Source of the DNA: Gammaproteobacteria bacterium
GTDB taxonomy: Bacteria; Pseudomonadota; Gammaproteobacteria; Eutrophobiales; Eutrophobiaceae
Reading direction: 5' to 3'
Assembly (NCBI GenBank): GCA_030829955.1
Contig: JAURNY010000032.1
Location: 92,487-156,486, forward strand
Length of the DNA: 64,000 bases
Within the stretch, counting starts at the first letter, position 1; each line of letters begins with the position of its first letter. Both the position numbers and the translations under genes were made by a program. This document shows, piece after piece, positions 57,051 to 64,000 of the stretch. The notes beneath the pieces were generated by a model. That model did not search any database, was not told the origin of the DNA, and saw nothing but the letters and a program-made list of their open reading frames with translations.

Positions 57051-57650
57051 CTATCCTTGTTGTGCCAGAATTGATTGCGCTATTTGACTAGACAAGTCAC
57101 CAAATAGATCGCTCATTACTGTCACCATTGCAGCATAATCACCTTCGTCAAGCTGTTGCTCACTGTTTAGTAAAACAGCATAAATATCTGCATGATCAAG
57201 TTCGCCTGGCCGGCTCAATTGCCAGCGCGCGCTCAAACTAACGGTGTTATCAACATTTTGTTCAAACTGTTCAATATAAATCTGTACTCTAAAATCAGGT
57301 TGCATAGCGGTTCGCCCCAAAGGCGTAGCAACATCGACAGTATTTAATAATTCCACCAGATTTCTGGAAAGTGTCCTGAGTAGATTTTTTCTCAGATTTT
57401 CTGCCCATTGATGGCTATCTGAAAACTTGAGTTGATTAGCTCCCATTCTGCTCGCGATGTGGAAACGTTCAAGGTATTGCGGCATGTGCAGATCGACCAC
57501 TTCAATACTTAAATCCTTTTTTTGCGTCAAAGGTGCATCATTAAACTGAATAGGATCGATAATATAATACCGAGTACTTTTAGTTGCATTACCCACGCAT
57601 GCACTTGCCAGAGATAAGGTTGCAATAAACAGTATTAATTTTTTTGTCAT
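57051..57650 (-). CDS. pqiC: PqiC-like ABC-type auxiliary lipoprotein
   Basis: 199 residues. Signal peptide with lipobox ASAC (Cys18), then a YmbA/PqiC domain with STRYYIIDP and VDLHMPQYLERFHIASRMG. It is an outer-membrane lipoprotein expected to dock with the PqiB tube. It is 2 bases after pqiB and 4 bases before the LolA-like gene. Confidence 0.88.
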   Translation of the reverse strand: MTKKLILFIATLSLASACVGNATKSTRYYIIDPIQFNDAPLTQKKDLSIEVVDLHMPQYLERFHIASRMGANQLKFSDSHQWAENLRKNLLRTLSRNLVELLNTVDVATPLGRTAMQPDFRVQIYIEQFEQNVDNTVSLSARWQLSRPGELDHADIYAVLLNSEQQLDEGDYAAMVTVMSDLFGDLSSQIAQSILAQQG

Positions 57651-57652
57651 AA

Positions 57653-59323
57653 TTACTCTCCGTTATCGCCCTTACCAAAAATAAATGCCTGCGGATGCCT
57701 TTCTAGTGTTTCCACCAGAGAACGAATTGAACGCGCCATTTCTTCCAGTTCAGCTGTCAGTTTTATAACGTTGTATTGCATAGGTGATTCAGGATCCAAG
57801 AACAAATTGGTTTTATCTATTGTATTGTTGAGATTATCCAATACCAGTTGACCTGAAAGGATGACTTCATGAATGTTCGCTTCATCCAGCTGTTGCAAAA
57901 CATTCCGGAATGATTCCGTCGCATATTGCATATCCCCTAGAGCGATCTTCAGCCCCGGTGTTGAAATCAATTCATTAGTATTGTCCAGTGTTGTATTTGC
58001 CGTCTGAATTGTTTCCAAAATAGCTGCCGTAATACTATTGATATCTACACCGTTAATCTTGGCTAATAAATCTTCAATAGATTTCGTAATTGCAGCAAAA
58101 TTTGCACTGCCTAAAGTGGGTAATTCGGGATAAGGCATGGTTTCACCACTGAGCAGAACTGGTGACTCAGGATGCATATCAAGTTCGACAAACAATTGAC
58201 TGGTAATCAAGCTTCCGGTTTGCAATCTCGCTCTAAGTCCCTTCTCAACTAGTTTATCCAAGGTCATAAATGTCTCAATACCATCACTACCTTTGGCAAT
58301 AATGCGTTGCGGCTCTATCTCAATTAAAACAGGTATACGAAATGTTGAATCATCGGGATCAAACTCCAGTCGGACATCAACAACTGATCCAACTTTGATT
58401 CCCTTGAACTCGACAGGCGCGCCAAGATTCAGACCGCGTACTGAAGAATTAAAAAACAGAACAAATTTAACTTTACGACTATATTCTGTTTCCGAAATAC
58501 TCTGGTAATTGTCATGGAGAGTAAAAACCAGATTATCAATATCACTTGTTGATTGTTCCATTGATTCAGGCGTCTCAAATGCAACACCGCCATACAAAAT
58601 TGAACGTACTGATTCTGTCTTTACATTGACGCCATCGGCCCCCACCGACACATCAATGCCACTAACATTCCAAAAACGAGTATTACCGCGTAATAGATTA
58701 TGAAAGGGATCACGGATAAAAGCATGTATAAAGATATTACTTTTATCATTAGCAAGTTCATAACCCAGCACTTCACCTGCCTCCACTCCCTGATAATAAA
58801 CAGGCGAACCGGTGTTGATTGAATTAAGTTTCTGCGTCATGAGAACAACGTGTTTGCCAAGTTCATCAGCCGTAACAACTGGTTGCTTTTCCAGACCGAT
58901 AAAATGTTTTTGTCTGGCACCCGGACCTGGGTCTATCTCTATATAAGCACCAGATATAATCGTATTCAAGCCAGTAGCACCTTGTAGTGAAAGTTGGGGT
59001 TTGACTACCCAGAAACGGGTTTTTCGTTTAAGAAAATGTTCAGTTCCCTGCTCAAACTGAACAGTAAGAATGACGTGAGAAAAGTCATTGCTAAAACGCA
59101 CCTGTTCAACAACACCAATATCAACACTTTTATATTTGACTTTGGTTTTGCCAACCTCTATTCCTTCAGCAGTTTTAAAACTCAGGGTGACTACCGGTCC
59201 CTGCTCTGAAATCGTCTTAATAATCAGCCAACCACCAATGATCAATGTAATGATGGGGATGATCCAGATGACAGAGGGACCTGATTTTTTTTTAACTTCC
59301 GGGCTGGCGACTTCCATAACCAT
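57653..59323 (-). CDS. pqiB: MCE-domain protein PqiB
   Basis: 556 residues (E. coli PqiB 546). An N-terminal membrane helix (about 18-36) is followed by three MCE/MlaD domains (about 40-135, 155-245, 285-395), each with the V-x-G-x-x-V-G/Y-G-V-E-A-G style signature, then a helical tail that builds a periplasm-spanning tube. It moves lipids between membranes. Second gene of pqiABC, 2 bases after pqiA. Confidence 0.93.
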   Translation of the reverse strand: MVMEVASPEVKKKSGPSVIWIIPIITLIIGGWLIIKTISEQGPVVTLSFKTAEGIEVGKTKVKYKSVDIGVVEQVRFSNDFSHVILTVQFEQGTEHFLKRKTRFWVVKPQLSLQGATGLNTIISGAYIEIDPGPGARQKHFIGLEKQPVVTADELGKHVVLMTQKLNSINTGSPVYYQGVEAGEVLGYELANDKSNIFIHAFIRDPFHNLLRGNTRFWNVSGIDVSVGADGVNVKTESVRSILYGGVAFETPESMEQSTSDIDNLVFTLHDNYQSISETEYSRKVKFVLFFNSSVRGLNLGAPVEFKGIKVGSVVDVRLEFDPDDSTFRIPVLIEIEPQRIIAKGSDGIETFMTLDKLVEKGLRARLQTGSLITSQLFVELDMHPESPVLLSGETMPYPELPTLGSANFAAITKSIEDLLAKINGVDINSITAAILETIQTANTTLDNTNELISTPGLKIALGDMQYATESFRNVLQQLDEANIHEVILSGQLVLDNLNNTIDKTNLFLDPESPMQYNVIKLTAELEEMARSIRSLVETLERHPQAFIFGKGDNGE

Positions 59324-59325
59324 TA

Positions 59326-60549
59326 TTATTCTATTTGTTTAATACGCACATTATCCCATATCAGCCTCGGATCAAAGCTTTGCGCAGCAAACATGGTGAT
59401 TACAACGACCGCAGCAAAATAAACAGCACCTATACCGGGCTCTATAGTAGACATCGAGCCCAGACTAACCAATGCGGATAATATGCCAACAAGATAGATA
59501 TCAACCATTGACCACGCACCAACTACCTCGGTTATGCGATATAACTGCGTACGATCACGTGGTCGCCATTTGGATTTTTTCTGAACACTGATTAATAGGA
59601 ATATCAGGATCAATAATTTCATTATTGGCACAACAATACTGGCAATAAAGACAATCATTGCTAGTCCCCACATATTGGCCTGAATTAACTTCATCACGCC
59701 GCCCAATATTGTACTTGGCTCGCCCTGGCCAAAACGAATGACCGTCATGACCGGATATAGATTGGCAGGCAAGATTAATATTGTCGCAGCAGCTAATAAC
59801 GCCCAGGTTTTTTCAATACTATTTGTTTTGCGATGATGAATTGGCGATGTACAACGTGGACATTTATGTAAACTGATATCTTGACTTAAATAGCCACAAG
59901 TATGGCAATTTAAACAGAATGCATCCTCCTGAAGATGAATCTCTGGTGATTTTACCGGGCTTAAATTCCATAACTCTGCAGGATGAAAACGTGAACGAGC
60001 AAACGTATAAACAAAAATTAAAACAGCAAACGCAATAATTGCAGGTCCAAAAATAACATTTGCCAGATCCTGTAGTTTGACGATCGATATCAGCGTACCC
60101 AGCATAAATACACCAAGCAAACTCCAGGGCATGAGGCCATTCACCAAACGATAAACCGGACCAGCCATCGGCGGGAAGACACCTGCACGAACAAATAATA
60201 ACAGATACAACATGCCTAAAATCACAGTAGCAGGAAAAATAATACTGGTTAAAAAAATTAAAAGCCCTAATTCCCCCATGCCCATGTCATACATCGCCAA
60301 ACCACCCGACAATAGTATGTTATGTACTTCCCGCCCACCTAACTCAAGAGCAAGAAACGGAAAAACGTTCGCAATGATAAAAAGAATTAGGGCAGTCAGA
60401 TATAGTGCTAGGGCAATGTCAATAGACCCAGGGACATGGCGATAAAGTAAATATCCGCAATGCCTGCATAATGCCTTAGCACCAATAGGAATACTTTCCT
60501 GATAATGCATAGCATCACATTCATGACAGGCAATTAACTTGGTAGACAA
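59326..60549 (-). CDS. pqiA: PqiA inner-membrane protein
   Basis: 407 residues. Two homologous halves, each with a zinc-ribbon-like pair (CHECDAMHY / CRHCGY and CLNCHTCGY / CPRC) and four membrane helices. PqiA is the inner-membrane partner of PqiB. First gene of pqiA-pqiB-pqiC-LolA-like-MMPL, with no promoter-distal break larger than 4 bases. Confidence 0.93.
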   Translation of the reverse strand: MSTKLIACHECDAMHYQESIPIGAKALCRHCGYLLYRHVPGSIDIALALYLTALILFIIANVFPFLALELGGREVHNILLSGGLAMYDMGMGELGLLIFLTSIIFPATVILGMLYLLLFVRAGVFPPMAGPVYRLVNGLMPWSLLGVFMLGTLISIVKLQDLANVIFGPAIIAFAVLIFVYTFARSRFHPAELWNLSPVKSPEIHLQEDAFCLNCHTCGYLSQDISLHKCPRCTSPIHHRKTNSIEKTWALLAAATILILPANLYPVMTVIRFGQGEPSTILGGVMKLIQANMWGLAMIVFIASIVVPIMKLLILIFLLISVQKKSKWRPRDRTQLYRITEVVGAWSMVDIYLVGILSALVSLGSMSTIEPGIGAVYFAAVVVITMFAAQSFDPRLIWDNVRIKQIE

Positions 60550-60725
60550 CAGCTGATTCCTTGTAATTTTTTATTAGTTATGACAATTAAGCTACTACAC
60601 TTAAATAGAAGAAATAAAAAATATACGTTATTTCAGTGAGTTTTACATATTAAACTGAAAAATTACTTGAATACGTGCAATTTTCCCTATGTATCAACTG
60701 TACTGAAAAATACGTTTAAGGGTTA

Positions 60726-61610
60726 TTAATCAACACAATTTATAATTTGCTTACTACTCTTATTATTAAGCCACCAGCCAAAAACTGCGCCAGAGAGAAA
60801 CATGATTATTGAATAGGTTACTGCAGGTATCATCATAGTTGCATTGCCGATCAAGGTGCCGGCAACAACTAATGCCAACGTTCCATTTTGAATGCCAACC
60901 TCAAACCCGATCGCAACCGACTGTTTTTTATCCAGCCTTGTCCAATTTCCAAGATGATAACCAAGTATCAATACCACGATATTCAAAACAAGCGTCACCA
61001 GTCCAGCTTGCGCAAAAAAACTTAGCATGTTGGCTGAGTTTTTCATTATGATTAATGCAATGATCAGGAACAGGAAAAATATTGAAAACCATTTCAGTAC
61101 ACTTTCCACTTTTCTCGCAATAACAGGCATACGTGATAGCGCCAACATTCCTAACGCAATAGGAATAACGGTAATCACCAGTAACTGAACTATTGTTTTA
61201 ATTATGGGTAATTCAAACTCAGTACTACTTTCCATGAAATAAAGCATACTCAAGGCAGTCAGCACAGGGATTGTGAAAGGCGTAATCAAGCTGACTAATA
61301 ATGTCAGACTAACCGAAAGCGAAACATCTCCTTTATACAAATAGGTAAACATGTTTGATGTAGCACCGCCGGGAGCCAATGCAATAATAATCAAACCAAC
61401 AGCAAGTTCAGACGGCAATCTGAAAACAATAGCCAGAACAAAGGCAATTATCGGTAAAAATATTAATTGAGCGATTACCCCGACAACTATTGCCTTTGGT
61501 GCTTTAAAGATAGACTTGAAATCAGACATTTTTAGAGATATACCGATCCCAAACATGATTAGAAAAAGTGATACAGGAAGTATGACTTTTGTTAATACGT
61601 CAGCTTGCAT
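60726..61610 (-). CDS. Bile acid:sodium symporter (BASS) family transporter
   Basis: 294 residues, about nine to ten membrane segments, with IIALAPGGATSNMFTYLYKGD and the GFEVGIQNGTLALVVAGT motif, both typical of the BASS family. Substrate not predictable (organic anions, pantothenate or a keto acid are family examples). It stands alone between pqiA and DUF1501. Confidence 0.9.
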   Translation of the reverse strand: MQADVLTKVILPVSLFLIMFGIGISLKMSDFKSIFKAPKAIVVGVIAQLIFLPIIAFVLAIVFRLPSELAVGLIIIALAPGGATSNMFTYLYKGDVSLSVSLTLLVSLITPFTIPVLTALSMLYFMESSTEFELPIIKTIVQLLVITVIPIALGMLALSRMPVIARKVESVLKWFSIFFLFLIIALIIMKNSANMLSFFAQAGLVTLVLNIVVLILGYHLGNWTRLDKKQSVAIGFEVGIQNGTLALVVAGTLIGNATMMIPAVTYSIIMFLSGAVFGWWLNNKSSKQIINCVD

Positions 61611-61671
61611 GCATTCTCCAATAAATTAAAAACGAAATATTTAGTAATATCCACAAAAACTAATTAGTTAA

Positions 61672-62904
61672 TTAGGTAAAGATCGGAAACGTTTCGAACT
61701 TTCCTTTCAATAGTTTTTCCGTATTACCGTACCCCAACCAGCCTTCAATGGCAGTAGCATAGACACGTCTAAAGTCTGTCGTATAGATCAGGTTACCGTC
61801 TTCGCCAAAATCGTTTAGGCTTGGAAGTTTTCCATAATGCCCTCCTTTTACCGCATTGCCAATGAGATACATGTGATTAGCGGTGCCGTGATCAGTGCCA
61901 AGGTTAGTATTTTCAGCCAAGCGTCGTCCAAACTCTGAAAAAACCAACATGACTACATCATCAGCACGACCAATCCGCTCCATATCCTTGAAGAATGCAG
62001 CAACTGCATCTGAGAAATAGGTTAGAAGACGCTGATGCAGGTTTGGTTGCTGGACGTGTGTATCAAACGCGTTATGTCGGAATGACGTGTAATATAACTT
62101 TGTTTCCATGCCTGCATTAATAAGTGCAGCAACCTTTTTCAGATCCAGAGATGAAATACCATAATCAACTGGTGTCTCGTATGCTGCACAGGCCTCGCGC
62201 ACTTGTCTGGATGCCTGCTGTGCACTTTTCGCTATATTGAATAAATAACGTTGTGCATTATTAGACTCGCTCGATGCTGATTGCTGATTTTCCAGTAATG
62301 AACGAGCCTGGAATAAACCTTTACGTCCGAATTGTTCTGGATCATCAAAAACGACAGGAACATGATCACGCGCAACCACAGCGAGAGATTGTGCTTCATC
62401 AATGTTAACGATGAAATTAGGTGTTTGCTGTGGGTCGATAACATCTGCAAGACGACCTACCCAGCCAAGTTGTTCACCACTATTTGGTGCGGCCGTATGC
62501 CAATAAGCCATGGAAGTAAAATGCGAGAAGGAGGGCTGATCATAGCCACAGCCATGTATGACTGCCATTTTGCCATCCTTATATAAGCTCTCAATACCGG
62601 CCATATCCGGATTGAAGCCAAAGTGATCATCAATCTTGCGAAGCTTGTTTTCCGGTATACCTAGTTTTGGTCGGTGACGATAATAAGCATCATCACCATA
62701 AGGTACCAGAGTGTTCAAGCCATCATTACCACCCGAGAGTTCGAGCACAACCAATATCTTGTTCGAATTTGTTGCGGCAGAAGATGCTCTTAATATTGGA
62801 GCAAAGCCACTCGTCTGCAATGCGCCCAAGACCATTCCGTAGCCTCCAGCCTTGAGTAGATTGCGACGACGTTTTGAAAATGTTGATTTGCTTTTACTTT
62901 TCAT
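61672..62904 (-). CDS. DUF1501 family protein with Tat-like signal
   Basis: 410 residues. The N-terminus has a twin-Arg SKRRRNLLKAGGYG signal, so Tat export is likely. The body carries LVVLELSGGNDGLNTLVPYGD, VMLVFSEFGRR and GTDHGTANHMYLIG, the DUF1501 (sulfatase-like alkaline phosphatase fold) signatures. Function is not established. It follows the DUF1800 gene by 9 bases, the usual pairing. Confidence 0.92.
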   Translation of the reverse strand: MKSKSKSTFSKRRRNLLKAGGYGMVLGALQTSGFAPILRASSAATNSNKILVVLELSGGNDGLNTLVPYGDDAYYRHRPKLGIPENKLRKIDDHFGFNPDMAGIESLYKDGKMAVIHGCGYDQPSFSHFTSMAYWHTAAPNSGEQLGWVGRLADVIDPQQTPNFIVNIDEAQSLAVVARDHVPVVFDDPEQFGRKGLFQARSLLENQQSASSESNNAQRYLFNIAKSAQQASRQVREACAAYETPVDYGISSLDLKKVAALINAGMETKLYYTSFRHNAFDTHVQQPNLHQRLLTYFSDAVAAFFKDMERIGRADDVVMLVFSEFGRRLAENTNLGTDHGTANHMYLIGNAVKGGHYGKLPSLNDFGEDGNLIYTTDFRRVYATAIEGWLGYGNTEKLLKGKFETFPIFT

Positions 62905-62913
62905 GTCTTTTCC

Positions 62914-64000
62914 CTAACCAAGCTGGTAATCGGGTAATGAAAGAATTAAATGCAATGTTGCACGTAATGATTCTTCAAGGTAAGTTTCCGATTGCACAAG
63001 GTCACTACTGCCCAGTTCCTCTTCAAGGTATACAGAAAGTGCTTTGCGTGTATTTTTATCGACAGGTACAGAAAGAAATCGGCCCAGTAAGTAGTCGACA
63101 GCTTGTTGCGTATTTTTACAACCAGCTGATCTTACCATCTCTATAAGATTGAGCTGAGCAGTCGTGCGTAGAATAGGTTTAACTTTCTCTATTGCCATGC
63201 GCCAACCACGATAGCTACCAAGCCGTGTATTAAAGTCTTCATCGCGATCGGCCACGCTATTGGATACTGAAGTTGCATAAGTTTCCGGAGGTTGAGTCGC
63301 AGTTGCGACATCATCGCCCTGTGCAAGACGTTCAGCGACCATGCCAATTTTGTAATTGTCAGTAGGGTTGATGTCTGGTGATATGAAGTTAATATCCGGA
63401 TACACTGTATCGTAAACAAAATTTCCGCGCGCTAGCAATAACCCTGGCGTAATCCAGCTTTTACCTTGTGCCCAGCCAGCAACTGTAGGTGGGAATAGCA
63501 ATCGTTGCCCCAGTGTCTCGGTCACGATATTAAAATCAGGAACACCCGGGACCTCTTGCAAGCCCATCTTTTTGTAAGTTGAAATCACCAGTTCTACCGG
63601 CGGTTTAATTCTTGTCGCCACCGATGCCTGGCTGTAGAAATCTCGCGACATGAATATTGTGTAAAGTAGTGGCGCTAGTTCATAGTCATTTTGTTTTAAC
63701 AACGAGCCAAGCTGTTTCTTTAGCTCGAGAGAAAGATCATCACAGACAAAATAACGGTATATCTTGCCGGCAATGAATTCAGCGGTAACCGGCTGTGACA
63801 AAATAATGTCGATGATATCAATTCCATTGAAATTGCCGGTTTTTCCCAACACAGTCTTACTACTATCATCGTGTTTATCTTCGGCAATGACAAAACTTAG
63901 ATCGACATAATTCCAACCTGTGAATGCGCGTGCCGCTTCACGAATATCGTTTTCACTGTAATTACCTACCCCCATGGAAAACAACTCCATAATCTCGCGC
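62914..64000 (-). CDS. DUF1800 family protein (5' end beyond window)
   Basis: At least 361 residues, cut by the right edge. The first in-window codons read REIMELFSMGVGNYSENDI, where DUF1800 has a conserved RELMELFTLG segment, so the frame clearly continues upstream of 64000. The C-terminal part carries AARAFTGWN and later PPTVAGWAQGKSWI. DUF1800 and DUF1501 genes travel together; a shared envelope role is assumed, without biochemical proof. Confidence 0.88.
   Translation of the reverse strand, partial: REIMELFSMGVGNYSENDIREAARAFTGWNYVDLSFVIAEDKHDDSSKTVLGKTGNFNGIDIIDIILSQPVTAEFIAGKIYRYFVCDDLSLELKKQLGSLLKQNDYELAPLLYTIFMSRDFYSQASVATRIKPPVELVISTYKKMGLQEVPGVPDFNIVTETLGQRLLFPPTVAGWAQGKSWITPGLLLARGNFVYDTVYPDINFISPDINPTDNYKIGMVAERLAQGDDVATATQPPETYATSVSNSVADRDEDFNTRLGSYRGWRMAIEKVKPILRTTAQLNLIEMVRSAGCKNTQQAVDYLLGRFLSVPVDKNTRKALSVYLEEELGSSDLVQSETYLEESLRATLHLILSLPDYQLG

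Overview
The window is about 64 kb of an AT-rich (roughly 40% GC by eye) gammaproteobacterial chromosome. Several gene orders are classic for that class: miaB-phoH(ybeZ)-ybeY-corC-lnt, pilMNOPQ divergent from ponA, aroK-aroB followed by a damX-like gene, gltBD, pqiABC and priA-argS. No insertion sequence, prophage or CRISPR array is visible. Lineage below class level cannot be fixed from the sequence; type IV pili, an L-lactate module, pqiABC and a DUF1501/DUF1800 pair suggest a free-living, possibly aquatic bacterium, which is inference.

Layout. 0-5.3 kb: cytochrome c, an exported glutathione peroxidase-like protein, a Sel1 lipoprotein, an mscS remnant, a tungstate-type ABC transporter whose binding protein and permease are fused, and an unknown coiled-coil protein. 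5.4-10.5 kb: tRNA modification, ribosome maturation and lipoprotein acylation (miaB to lnt). 10.7-14.0 kb: DUF368, hemE, a rhodanese and yqeC. 14.0-15.1 kb: a decayed stretch with small ORFs, two apparent frameshifts, a degenerate tRNA-Cys-like element, a 9-bp tandem repeat and two hairpins. 15.2-17.8 kb: a four-gene envelope operon (ExbB/MotA-like, ExbD-like with a large periplasmic domain, a membrane protein, a lipoprotein), the best candidate for an undescribed system. 17.8-20.6 kb: lactate permease and L-lactate dehydrogenase. 20.9-26.9 kb: glutamate synthase.

27.2-31.5 kb: aroK-aroB-dgt-damX-like. 31.6-36.6 kb: pilMNOPQ. 36.8-45.2 kb: ponA, a hypothetical gene, priA, a periplasmic rhodanese, argS and a SPOR protein. 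45.4-48.5 kb: a response regulator plus metallo-beta-lactamase pair, a thiS reading frame broken by two nonsense codons, an intact thiG, and trmB. 48.5-53.4 kb: a HAD nucleotidase, cysQ, and a retropepsin/RimK/AstE-like/MscS cluster. 53.4-60.6 kb: pqiABC continuing into a LolA-like protein and an MMPL/RND protein with a C-terminal cyclic-nucleotide-binding domain, together a probable lipid transport unit. 60.7-64.0 kb: a BASS symporter, DUF1501 and a DUF1800 gene cut by the window edge.

Long genes are almost all intact, while several small elements (mscS remnant, thiS, the 14-15 kb ORFs, the tRNA-like element) are broken. This looks like local decay rather than general sequencing error, though assembly error at single sites cannot be excluded.
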